Below are positions 35,058 through 43,006 of a stretch of 64,000 nucleotides of DNA, piece by piece; position 1 is the first letter of the stretch, and each line of letters starts with the position of its first letter. A program made the translations under genes and the position numbers. The notes beneath the pieces are model-generated. The model had not been told where the DNA came from, made no database searches, and was given only the letters and a program-made list of their open reading frames with translations. The stretch comes from Chitinophagaceae bacterium (GTDB taxonomy: Bacteria > Bacteroidota > Bacteroidia > Chitinophagales > Chitinophagaceae), in assembly GCA_947457465.1 (NCBI GenBank), contig CANGWB010000002.1, positions 1 to 64,000 on the forward strand, read 5' to 3'.

Positions 35058-37139
35058 ATGTCCGTTTATCACCAAGCCCGCAGCCGCAGCATCCAGCTTC
35101 TTGTACTGGTTGTATTTCTGATCATCCTGCTTCGTCTTTTCTATTTGCAGGTGATCGATGAACGTTATCGTCAATTGGCGATGGACAATGCCGTCTACGC
35201 CAAAGTCATTTATCCGGAACGCGGGATCATCTATGATCGTAAAGGGAAAGCCATTCTCAACAACACCATCATTTATGATTTGATGGTGACACCCGCTGAA
35301 GTGAAAGGGATCGATACGCTGGAGTTATGTCGCTTGCTCGAGATGGACACGGCTGAATTCCGAAAGCGAATGATCGATGCGATCGTCAAGAATACCGCTG
35401 TTCGTCCCTCTGTCTTTCGCGGACTGTTGACTAAAGAGTTACAGGCAAGGTTCGAAGAGAATGGATGGAAATTTCCGGGCTTCAATCTGGTCGAGCGTCC
35501 GCTTCGCTATTATCCCTTCGGTGCCGGTGCGCACATCCTTGGCTATGTACGGGAGGTGGATGGCAAAGACATTGATCGTTCTCGTAACTTTTATCGGCAG
35601 GGTGATTATATCGGTAAGACAGGCCTAGAATCCTTCTATGAAAATGTGTTGATGGGACAACGAGGGGTTCAGTACATGATCAAGGATAATAAAAATCGGT
35701 TGGTGGGGCATTATGAGAATGGTGATTTCGATACAGCTTCCTCAGCCGGTAGAAGTTTACGTACCTATATCGACATCGAACTGCAACAGCTGGCGGAAAA
35801 GTTGATGAGTAATAAGGTGGGCGGATTGGTTGCACTCGATCCAAAGACCGGCGGGATATTGGCGATGGTATCCGGGCCGAATTACAATCCCAATGATTTG
35901 ACGGGCACAAGTGGAAGCGCCAATTACAGTCGGATGGTATTGGATGTGACGGGGCCGATGCTCAACCGCGCCATTGCCGGACGCTATGAACCCGGATCGA
36001 CGTTCAAACCCTTGGGCGGACTGGTCGCACTGGGTGAAGGCGTGATCAACCCGGGATTTGGTTATCCCTGCGGTGGCCGTTACAATGCTTGCGGTCATGG
36101 TAAACCAGCCTGTACACACGCCGGCGGCGGACACGCGGCGAATCTTCGTCTCGCGATCGCGAACTCTTGCAACTCCTATTTTTCCCACATCTACCGGATG
36201 ACGGTCGACCAACCCAAATACGGCTCTGTAAAAAAAGGGTATTTGCATTGGCGTGAATACATGAATGCTTTCGGATTGGGTGTGAAGCTGGGCGTGGACC
36301 TGCCGGGTGAGAGTAGTGGTAATATTGCGGATACCTCGGTCTACAACCGGGAGAATGACAATCGATGGACCTCCTGCACCAATCTGACCTTGGGCATCGG
36401 CCAGGATAAAATGCTGACCACACCCTTGCAAATGGCCAATGCCATGGCCATCATCTGCAATCGCGGGTATTACTATGCACCCCATTTTGTAGAGAAGATC
36501 GAAGGAGAAACAGAACTGGATTCCGCACTGGTGAATCCTTATCGACGTAAACACGAAGTACTCACCGGTATTCCCGATACCGCTTATCGCGCGGTGATCG
36601 AGGGAATGAGTGATGTGGTTAAAATGGGAACGGCCCGTGTGGCACAGATCCCAGGGATAGAAGTTTGTGCCAAGACCGGTACGGCGGAGAACTATACCAT
36701 TCTCGACGGACGAAAGATCAAGCTCCCGAACAACTCCATGTTCGTTTGCTTCGCACCCAAAGAAAATCCGAAGATCGCCATCGCTGTGTTCGTGCAGAAT
36801 GCAGGATTTGGAGCTACTTGGGCTGGACCAATCTCTCGCATCCTCATAGAGAAATACTTGAATGACACCATCAGCACCCGAAGCAAAGCCGACTCGGCAC
36901 GTATCTCCGCGGCCAACCTCATGCCTGCCTATTTCAAACGCCTGCAGGTGAAAGAGGATTCACTTCGTGCACGTCAATGGTTCAAGCTCACGAAAGACAG
37001 TTCTTACTTGAAACGCATCACACGTCGATCTATCCCGGCAACGCCTGCACGCAATAAAAAAGATCAGACTGAGCGAGCGGTAGCCTGGATACCTGAAAAC
37101 AGAAAAACCATCGGCACGGAGGTTGCCTTAAGCAGATGA
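35058..37139 (+). CDS. mrdA: Penicillin-binding protein 2 (elongation transpeptidase)
   Basis: The protein (693 aa) has an N-terminal membrane anchor (about 10-30), a pedestal domain and a transpeptidase domain. The catalytic motifs are all present: STFK in YEPGSTFKPLGG, SCN in IANSCNSYF, and KTGTAEN. It is the monofunctional class B PBP that cross-links peptidoglycan together with RodA in the Rod complex and is a beta-lactam target. A Cys-rich insert (GRYNACGHGKPACTHAGGG) may bind zinc, as in some PBP2 proteins. It overlaps rodA by 4 bp. Confidence 0.95.
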   Translation: MSVYHQARSRSIQLLVLVVFLIILLRLFYLQVIDERYRQLAMDNAVYAKVIYPERGIIYDRKGKAILNNTIIYDLMVTPAEVKGIDTLELCRLLEMDTAEFRKRMIDAIVKNTAVRPSVFRGLLTKELQARFEENGWKFPGFNLVERPLRYYPFGAGAHILGYVREVDGKDIDRSRNFYRQGDYIGKTGLESFYENVLMGQRGVQYMIKDNKNRLVGHYENGDFDTASSAGRSLRTYIDIELQQLAEKLMSNKVGGLVALDPKTGGILAMVSGPNYNPNDLTGTSGSANYSRMVLDVTGPMLNRAIAGRYEPGSTFKPLGGLVALGEGVINPGFGYPCGGRYNACGHGKPACTHAGGGHAANLRLAIANSCNSYFSHIYRMTVDQPKYGSVKKGYLHWREYMNAFGLGVKLGVDLPGESSGNIADTSVYNRENDNRWTSCTNLTLGIGQDKMLTTPLQMANAMAIICNRGYYYAPHFVEKIEGETELDSALVNPYRRKHEVLTGIPDTAYRAVIEGMSDVVKMGTARVAQIPGIEVCAKTGTAENYTILDGRKIKLPNNSMFVCFAPKENPKIAIAVFVQNAGFGATWAGPISRILIEKYLNDTISTRSKADSARISAANLMPAYFKRLQVKEDSLRARQWFKLTKDSSYLKRITRRSIPATPARNKKDQTERAVAWIPENRKTIGTEVALSR

Positions 37140-38476
37140 GACAACAACAGGGAACCATATCAAAAGGGGTAGACTGGAGTATCTGCTGGATCCTGATCGC
37201 TTTGTCAACCATCGGTATGCTTGCCATTTTCGCGGCTACCTACCGGGAAGGCGATCCGATGCTAGCCAGCTGGGTCGGTTTCAAAACGGATTACAGTAAA
37301 CAGTTCTATTTTTTCCTGTTCAGTATTCTATTGGGATTTGTGATCTTACTCGCCGATAGTAAGTTTTTCCCGGCCACCGCCAACCTGGGTTATGCGATCG
37401 GGATTCTCTTTCTGTTATTGGTATTCCCTTTTCACTCGCGCATCAAGGGAACGGAATCGATCATTCGCATCGGCGCATTCAATTTTCAACCGGCCGAGTT
37501 TGTGAAGATCTTTGTGGCACTGGCACTGGCCAAGTATCTGAGTCTGCCCGACATTGATTTTCGTCGAACCGGCTCCCAGCTACGAGCGGCAGCCTTGGTT
37601 CTATTTCCAGCGATCCTTTGTATAGCACAAAGTGAAACCGGATTGGCGCTTGTATATACCTCCTTCTTTTTAGTCATGTATCGAGAGGGATTGCCCGCCA
37701 GCATACCATTGATCGCCATCCTCGGCGTGATTTTGGTAGTGGCTTCCATTCTATTGCCTCCGAACCTGTTGGCTATTCTGTTGACTGCCGGTGCACTGAT
37801 CGCCCTCTACCTGCTACGACGTACCATCAAGCGCCACCGGGGAGTACTCACCAGTATCATCCTGATCTGGTTTGTAGCGGTGGGCATTCAGCGTTTTGCC
37901 GTTCCATTTCTTTTTAAGAATGTGTTGCAGAAGCATCAGGTAGAACGTATCTATGATCTGTTTGGAAAGGATAATCCCTATCGTCAGGGGACCGACACGC
38001 TAGCTCCGGCTGTTTCATTGAAGAAAAAGGAGACGGGCAGCAGTTACAATGTTCGTCAATCCAAGATCGCGATCGGCAGCGGTCGATTTTTGGGTAAAGG
38101 ATTGCTCAGTGCCACCCAAACACGTTATGAATTCGTACCCGAACAGCGAACGGATTTCATTTTCTGTACTGTGGGAGAAGGATTCGGTTTTATGGGCAGT
38201 TTGATTCTGCTGGGACTTTACCTACTTCTCTTGTTCCGCATCGTTACCATCGCCGAGCGACAGCGAAGTACCTTCAGCAGAGCCTATGCCTATGGGGTGA
38301 TGGCCGTACTGTTCTTTCATATTGTGGTGAACATCGGCATGACCATCGGTTTGATGCCGGTGATCGGTATTCCCCTTCCATTCATCAGTTATGGAGGCAC
38401 CTCCCTGATGACGTTCTCTATTTTATTATTCATCCTCATGCGCCTGGATGCCGATCGGCAAATGGTACTACGATAA
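37136..38476 (+). CDS. rodA: Rod shape-determining glycan polymerase RodA
   Basis: The protein (446 aa) belongs to the SEDS family of peptidoglycan glycosyltransferases and has about ten membrane helices. The conserved segments FNFQPAEFVKIFVALALAKY, GSGRFLGKGLL and the C-terminal GIPLPFISYGGTSLM are present. The loop between helices 7 and 8, with PEQRTDFIFCTVGEGFGF, contains the catalytic region. It works with PBP2, whose gene it overlaps (ATGA). Confidence 0.95.
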   Translation: MRQQQGTISKGVDWSICWILIALSTIGMLAIFAATYREGDPMLASWVGFKTDYSKQFYFFLFSILLGFVILLADSKFFPATANLGYAIGILFLLLVFPFHSRIKGTESIIRIGAFNFQPAEFVKIFVALALAKYLSLPDIDFRRTGSQLRAAALVLFPAILCIAQSETGLALVYTSFFLVMYREGLPASIPLIAILGVILVVASILLPPNLLAILLTAGALIALYLLRRTIKRHRGVLTSIILIWFVAVGIQRFAVPFLFKNVLQKHQVERIYDLFGKDNPYRQGTDTLAPAVSLKKKETGSSYNVRQSKIAIGSGRFLGKGLLSATQTRYEFVPEQRTDFIFCTVGEGFGFMGSLILLGLYLLLLFRIVTIAERQRSTFSRAYAYGVMAVLFFHIVVNIGMTIGLMPVIGIPLPFISYGGTSLMTFSILLFILMRLDADRQMVLR

Positions 38477-38481
38477 ATACA

Positions 38482-39216
38482 ATGATCTTTCATCCATTAT
38501 CCGAAGGCAGTTTCACCATCGATCAGACAAAGGAGTTTGTTCCTTTTGATACAGAACGTGATCAACTTCAGGAAAGACCTACCGGTAGTTTGCTTGTCGA
38601 GATCCAACCTTTCGTGGTTAAAACCGCTACGGATTTGTTGTTGTTGGACACAGGTCTGGGATTTTCGGTTGATGGCGAACTCCAGATTCATCGCAACCTG
38701 CGGGCATTGGGTTATGCACCTGAAGAGGTGACTAAAGTCCTTCTTTCCCATTTACACAAGGATCATGCAGGTGGCATCGCATACGGCGAAGGGGCTGATC
38801 GGAAACTATCATTCCCTCAGGCAACTTATTATTTGTCAGCGCAGGAACTACAGTTTGCTTTTGAGAAGGGAATGCCGTCATATCCGGCAGATGAACTTCA
38901 AATTTTGGTTGATCACACCCAGGTACGCTTTGTGTCGGATGGAGATCGGATCGATGGATCGATTCAAGTGATGCATAGTGGTGGACATTGTCCGCACCAT
39001 CAGGTATTTCTGATCCGGGAAGGAGAGCAGGTATTATTTTTCGGCGGAGATGAAGCACCTCAGCTGCAGCAAATGAAACATCGCTTCGTGGCTAAATACG
39101 ATCATGATGGTAAGAAAGCGCAGCAGTTACGACAGCAGTGGTGGGAGCAGGGAGCCAAGGAGCACTGGACGATATTATTCTACCACGACATCCGGCAGCC
39201 GCATTGGTCTTGCTAG
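38482..39216 (+). CDS. Metallo-beta-lactamase-fold hydrolase
   Basis: The protein (244 aa) has the metal-binding motif HLHKDHAGG (HxHxDH) near residue 90, later HSGGHCPHH near 160, an Asp in FFGGDEAP and a final His in FYHDIRQPH. It is a soluble cytoplasmic hydrolase of the MBL superfamily (glyoxalase II, lactonase and similar); the substrate is unknown. It starts 5 bp after rodA and is likely co-transcribed. It lies 7 bp from the convergent 147-aa gene without a visible terminator. Confidence 0.88.
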   Translation: MIFHPLSEGSFTIDQTKEFVPFDTERDQLQERPTGSLLVEIQPFVVKTATDLLLLDTGLGFSVDGELQIHRNLRALGYAPEEVTKVLLSHLHKDHAGGIAYGEGADRKLSFPQATYYLSAQELQFAFEKGMPSYPADELQILVDHTQVRFVSDGDRIDGSIQVMHSGGHCPHHQVFLIREGEQVLFFGGDEAPQLQQMKHRFVAKYDHDGKKAQQLRQQWWEQGAKEHWTILFYHDIRQPHWSC

Positions 39217-39223
39217 GGGGCCT

Positions 39224-39667
39224 TTATCTAAAACGGCGTCGGCCACCCGGTGGTGGAGGCGGTCCGCCCCGATCTCTCCGACGCTCGCGGATCAAGCGAA
39301 GCACTTCACCTCGGAAACGTTCTTCTTCCAGGAAGATCCGATCGCCTCTTTTATCGCCGAACCATTGACGGAAATCTTTTCGGTACCGAAGCCGAAGCTC
39401 GATCATCTGTTGTTGCATCACTAGTCGGTCGCCTCGGTTTTCCCGATGCACCTTGGCAAAATCTTTCATGTACTTCTTGAAGGCCGGATCGAATTTTTCT
39501 CTTTCTGCTGCGGTCATCTCCAGATTATTCTGAATAAACAGACTCATTCGCTCGGGTAATTTAGGGTCGGGCGGACCGACTTCTTCCGGTGGCGGGCCGG
39601 GGGGTTGCGACCAAGCTAATTGGGCAACAAGCAGGAGTGATAATATGATCGAGATCCGTCGCATCAT
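39224..39667 (-). CDS. Periplasmic LTXXQ/CpxP-like protein, third gene of an ECF sigma operon
   Basis: The protein (147 aa) has a signal peptide (about 2-21, ending LAWSQ). A helical core follows with NLEMTAAEREKFDPAFKKYM, like the Spy/CpxP and heavy-metal-sensor (CnrX-like) families, and then a very basic, proline- and arginine-rich tail (RERRRDRGGPPPPPGGRRRFR). It overlaps the anti-sigma candidate by 4 bp. The operon position suggests a periplasmic stress or metal sensor for the sigma/anti-sigma pair. The basic tail may bind nucleic acid or LPS, but this is only a guess. Confidence 0.75.
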   Translation of the reverse strand: MMRRISIILSLLLVAQLAWSQPPGPPPEEVGPPDPKLPERMSLFIQNNLEMTAAEREKFDPAFKKYMKDFAKVHRENRGDRLVMQQQMIELRLRYRKDFRQWFGDKRGDRIFLEEERFRGEVLRLIRERRRDRGGPPPPPGGRRRFR

Positions 39668-40251
39668 TCATTTGTTTCAGTGGACGTGATGAATTCAGAT
39701 TGCTCCAAGAATTCATTCAATTCTTGTTCAGACACATCAGCCAAAAGGGTCTTATCCGCAGCTCTTTCCTGAATATCGATCTGTGCCGTTTCCTGTCCCG
39801 TCATACCGGCCGAAACGAATTCTTGCAGCAGACTCTCCTCTTTCTCGTTCAGTTGCTGAATATCCTGTTTCACCTCAATTATCACATTCTTGGCGTTGCC
39901 GGTTGGCTGCTCAGCTCGTCCCATCCACAAAAAAATACCGGCTGCAATCACAGAGGCGGCTACAGCGTACCGAATCCACGTTCGGCTGAAAAGTGAACGA
40001 ACGGGTGCCTGTTCGGAGGCCGGTAAATTCACCGGAAAATCAAAATAGCCGACCGGGGTGGAATAAGGTTGTTTTTTGGAAAGTTGCTGCAGCAGGGGAG
40101 ACAGGGTGCCGAGCTCTTCCTTCGCCTCTTCCTGTCGGATCCGGGTCAATACCTGTTCGGCCAGTCCCTCGAAATATCCTAGGGGTACGGAGTAGGGCAT
40201 CCTAGGGTCCTTCAGTTCGTTATTTATGGTTTGACGGTCGGTCATGTTCAA
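39664..40251 (-). CDS. Membrane-anchored anti-sigma factor candidate
   Basis: The protein (195 aa) has a cytoplasmic N-terminal half, one membrane helix at about 93-110 (YAVAASVIAAGIFLWMG) and an acidic, Gln/Glu-rich periplasmic C-terminus. Two copies of a short motif, PYSVPLGYFEGL (about 19-30) and PYSTPVGYFDFP (about 62-73), lie in the cytoplasmic part and may hold the sigma factor. It follows the ECF sigma gene by 34 bp on the same strand. There is no classical zinc-binding HxxxCxxC motif, so it would be a non-ZAS anti-sigma. Confidence 0.72.
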   Translation of the reverse strand: MNMTDRQTINNELKDPRMPYSVPLGYFEGLAEQVLTRIRQEEAKEELGTLSPLLQQLSKKQPYSTPVGYFDFPVNLPASEQAPVRSLFSRTWIRYAVAASVIAAGIFLWMGRAEQPTGNAKNVIIEVKQDIQQLNEKEESLLQEFVSAGMTGQETAQIDIQERAADKTLLADVSEQELNEFLEQSEFITSTETNE

Positions 40252-40285
40252 TTCAGCTTCTAAGATAGATACAGGCAGGTAAGGT

Positions 40286-40837
40286 TTAACGGTTCAGGAG
40301 GTAGTCCTCCACTTTTTTAACGGCATGGTGATAGCTGGCTTTCAGGGCGCCCTCGCTGGTCTCCAACACCCGGCTCATTTCCTCATACGGCATCTCGTCG
40401 TAGTACCTCAGGGTGAAAACTAGTTTTTGTTTCTCGGGCAATGCCTGAATGGCGAGTTGGAGTTTCCATTCGGCTTTATCTGCATCGAAATACTGCTCGG
40501 CCCGAACTTGTTCAGAAAGGTTCACGCCACCTTCCTGATCCAGCGATACAGCTCCTTTTCGTTTTTGCTGATCCAGAAAACTCAGGCATTCATTGGTGGC
40601 GATGCGGTAGAGCCAGGTGTAGAGTTGACTGTCGGAACGGAAATTCTCTAACCCTTTCCAAACGCGGATCCACACGTTTTGAATCACATCGTTGGCGTCA
40701 TCATGCACAACCACCATGCGTCGCACATGCCAATAAAGTCGCTCCTGGTACTTGCGTACCAGTTGGGTAAAGGCAGACTCCTTTTTTGCCGGTTCTTGAA
40801 AAGCCAGCAGGATCTCAGCATCTGAATGCAGTGGCAT
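40286..40837 (-). CDS. ECF sigma factor (RpoE type)
   Basis: The protein (183 aa) is an extracytoplasmic-function sigma-70 factor. Region 2 is ERLYWHVRRMVVVHDDANDVIQNVWIRVWKGLENFR, with FLYRIATNE-type helix 2.4 (YTWLYRIATNECLSFL). Region 4 is LPEKQKLVFTLRYYDEMPYEEMSRVLETSEGALKASYHHAVKK. It would direct RNA polymerase to stress promoters when released by the membrane protein encoded next. The three-gene order sigma, anti-sigma, periplasmic sensor is clear. Confidence 0.93.
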   Translation of the reverse strand: MPLHSDAEILLAFQEPAKKESAFTQLVRKYQERLYWHVRRMVVVHDDANDVIQNVWIRVWKGLENFRSDSQLYTWLYRIATNECLSFLDQQKRKGAVSLDQEGGVNLSEQVRAEQYFDADKAEWKLQLAIQALPEKQKLVFTLRYYDEMPYEEMSRVLETSEGALKASYHHAVKKVEDYLLNR

Positions 40838-40847
40838 GGATCGGTAA

Positions 40848-40867
40848 GACGAATTAAGTTTCGTCTC
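40848..40867. terminator. Small inverted repeat between the transketolase and sigma factor genes
   Basis: AGACGAA-TTAAGT-TTCGTCT is a perfect 7-bp inverted repeat without a T run in the 42-bp gap. It could be a weak terminator for the transketolase transcript or an operator for the sigma gene. Confidence 0.35.
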
Positions 40868-40879
40868 GTTTAACGAATG

Positions 40880-41839
40880 TCAGCTCTTTTTTCTTGCCAA
40901 GGCACGTTTGGCAGCCGCTACGATATCCGGCACATCCAATCCGTATTTCTTGAGCAATTGGGCGGGAGTGCCGCTTTCTCCGAACGTATCGTTGGTGCCT
41001 ACGTATTCGATGGGCGTGGGGCAGTGTTTGGCTGCCACTTGTGCAACGGCATCACCCATGCCGCCGATGATGTTGTGTTCTTCGGCGGTAACGGCGCAAC
41101 CGGTTTTTTTCAAGGTTCGGATAATGCTTTCCTCATCGAGGGGTTTGATGGTATGCAGGTTGACAATCTCCACGGAGATGCCTTCTGCTTCCAATTCGAC
41201 ACCGGCTTGGATTGCATTCCAGACAAGGTGACCGCAAGCGAAAATCGATACGTCGGTTCCTTCAGAAAAGTATTGCGCCTTACCTAATACGAAATCGGAT
41301 TCTTGTGTGAACATGGGCCAGGCGGGTCTGCCGAATCGGAGATAAACCGGTCCATCTGTTTCCGCGATGGCTTCGGTGGCGGCTTTGGTTTGCGCATAAT
41401 CGCAAGGAACAACGACCGTCATACCCGGCAGCATTTTCATCAGTCCGATGTCTTCAAGAATTTGGTGCGTGGCTCCATCCTCTCCGAGGGTGAGTCCGGC
41501 ATGCGACGCACAGATCTTCACGTTCTTTCCGCTGTAGGCGACGGATTGACGAATTTGATCATACACTCGTCCAGTCGAGAAATTTGCAAACGTAGTGGTA
41601 AAGGGGATCTTTCCGCCAATGGTCATCCCCGCTGCTACGCCGATCATGTTGGCTTCCGCGATGCCGCATTGAAAAAAACGCTCGGGAAACTCTTTCATGA
41701 ATTGATTGAGTTTCAGTGAACCCGCTAGGTCTGCCGTAAGGGCTACGATGTTTGGATTCTTGCGAGCAGCGGCTACGATGCCGTCGCCAAAGCCACTTCG
41801 TGTGTCTTTGTTGCCTGTGGAAACGATGTCTTTGAGCAT
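40880..41839 (-). CDS. Transketolase, C-terminal subunit
   Basis: The protein (319 aa) holds only the PYR and C-terminal domains of transketolase: NKDTRSGFGDGIVAAARK, FFQCGIAEANMIGVAAGMTIGG (catalytic Glu), HAGLTLGEDGATHQ, then a C-terminal domain with VEIVNLHTIKPLD. The thiamine-pyrophosphate-binding N-terminal half (GDG...N motif) must come from a second gene, which is not in this window. In many bacteria the two halves are adjacent. It has its own TACATTTG box 16 nt before the ATG. It acts in the non-oxidative pentose phosphate pathway. Confidence 0.93.
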   Translation of the reverse strand: MLKDIVSTGNKDTRSGFGDGIVAAARKNPNIVALTADLAGSLKLNQFMKEFPERFFQCGIAEANMIGVAAGMTIGGKIPFTTTFANFSTGRVYDQIRQSVAYSGKNVKICASHAGLTLGEDGATHQILEDIGLMKMLPGMTVVVPCDYAQTKAATEAIAETDGPVYLRFGRPAWPMFTQESDFVLGKAQYFSEGTDVSIFACGHLVWNAIQAGVELEAEGISVEIVNLHTIKPLDEESIIRTLKKTGCAVTAEEHNIIGGMGDAVAQVAAKHCPTPIEYVGTNDTFGESGTPAQLLKKYGLDVPDIVAAAKRALARKKS

Positions 41840-41855
41840 GGGGGGAAGATTGACG

Positions 41856-41863
41856 CAAATGTA
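41856..41863 (-). promoter_or_regulatory. -7 box of the transketolase gene (TACATTTG)
   Basis: On the minus strand this is TACATTTG, a perfect TAnnTTTG match 16 nt before the ATG, in the gap after galE. Confidence 0.65.
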
Positions 41864-41924
41864 GTTTCATTCGGTGCGCGAAAAAACGAATGAGGAAAAG
41901 TCAATAATTCCGTGGAAAAAAGGA

Positions 41925-42962
41925 TCAGCGGGAAAGCACCGTTTCTCCGTTGCGGTAGCGTTGTTCCCAGGCCCAGGCAGTGGCCATGATGGCTTCTACA
42001 TCATACGCTGCACGCCAGCCCAATCGGCTTGTGGCTTTTTCGTTGTTGGCATAGATGGCCATGACGTCGCCGGGGCGTCGGGGGCCGGCGGTCCATTCCA
42101 GTGTTCGTCCAGATGCTTTTTCAAAGGCCCGAATCGCTTCGAGTACCGTGACGCCCGTTCCGCTGCCCAGGTTGATGGCTTCGCAGGCATGGGTTTTATT
42201 TTCTTTCTCCAGCAACTGAAGGGCTTGTGTATGTGCGCGGGCCAGGTCGCATACGTGAATGTAGTCGCGTACGCAGGATCCATCCCGTGTGGGGTAATCG
42301 GTTCCATGCACGGTAAGGGCATCGATCACGCCTAGCGCGCTTTGGGTGATGGCGGGCACTAAATTTTGTGGTTTCCCAATGGGCAGTTCACCAATTTGAG
42401 CCGAGGGGTGTGCGCCGGCGGGATTGAAATAGCGCAGCAATAGGGCGGAGCAATCGGTTGCTTTGACAAAATCTTGGAGCAGCTGTTCGCCGATCTGTTT
42501 GGTGAGTCCGTATGGAGAAGCAGCGGGCCGAAGTGGCGTTTCTTCCGTGACAGGAATCGATTCGGGCTCGCCGTAAACGGTGCAGGAGGAAGAGAAAACA
42601 AAATAGGGGACCTTGTATTCCTGCACACAATGCAACAGGTTCAGCAGGGACTGAATATTATTCTCGAAATATAAGAGGGGTTGTTCTACAGATTCGCCGA
42701 CGGCTTTGTAGGCGGCAAAGTGGATGATACCGGAGAGGTCCGGATTTTCCTCGAATATCTTTCGAGTGTCGGTCAGCGAACAGAGATCGGTCGCGTAATT
42801 CTTGACTTTTTTGCCGGTGATGGTTTCGATGCCCTGCAGCATGCGTGCATCGGAGCGGCTGTAATTGTCGGCCGAGATCACGTTATAGCCCTGCTCGAGG
42901 AGGTCGACAAGGGTATGGGAGCCGATGTATCCGGTACCGCCGGTGACAAGAATCTTTTTCAT
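41925..42962 (-). CDS. galE: UDP-glucose 4-epimerase
   Basis: The protein (345 aa) is an extended SDR epimerase interconverting UDP-glucose and UDP-galactose. The NAD-binding GGTGYIGSHT is at the N-terminus. The catalytic Ser region is VFSSSCTVYGEP and the YxxxK motif is YGLTK. LLRYFNPAGAHPSAQIGE and GTDYPTRDGSCVRDYIHV are typical of GalE. It supplies sugars for surface glycans. A small hairpin lies just upstream of the start codon. Confidence 0.95.
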   Translation of the reverse strand: MKKILVTGGTGYIGSHTLVDLLEQGYNVISADNYSRSDARMLQGIETITGKKVKNYATDLCSLTDTRKIFEENPDLSGIIHFAAYKAVGESVEQPLLYFENNIQSLLNLLHCVQEYKVPYFVFSSSCTVYGEPESIPVTEETPLRPAASPYGLTKQIGEQLLQDFVKATDCSALLLRYFNPAGAHPSAQIGELPIGKPQNLVPAITQSALGVIDALTVHGTDYPTRDGSCVRDYIHVCDLARAHTQALQLLEKENKTHACEAINLGSGTGVTVLEAIRAFEKASGRTLEWTAGPRRPGDVMAIYANNEKATSRLGWRAAYDVEAIMATAWAWEQRYRNGETVLSR

Positions 42963-42967
42963 GTGTT

Positions 42968-42986
42968 ATCCCGCAAAAATCGGGAT
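42968..42986. other. Inverted repeat directly upstream of the galE start codon
   Basis: ATCCCG-CAAAAAT-CGGGAT is a 6-bp inverted repeat that begins 5 nt before the galE ATG, between galE and the phosphate transporter gene. In mRNA it would form a hairpin at the ribosome-binding region. It may also be a weak terminator for the upstream gene. Confidence 0.45.
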
Positions 42987-43006
42987 ATAAATCCATCAAA
43001 AGGCGA

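Noticed and set aside
35757-36554. A 265-aa minus-strand ORF inside the PBP2 gene
   Set aside because: It lies entirely within the transpeptidase domain sequence of PBP2 and shows no family features.
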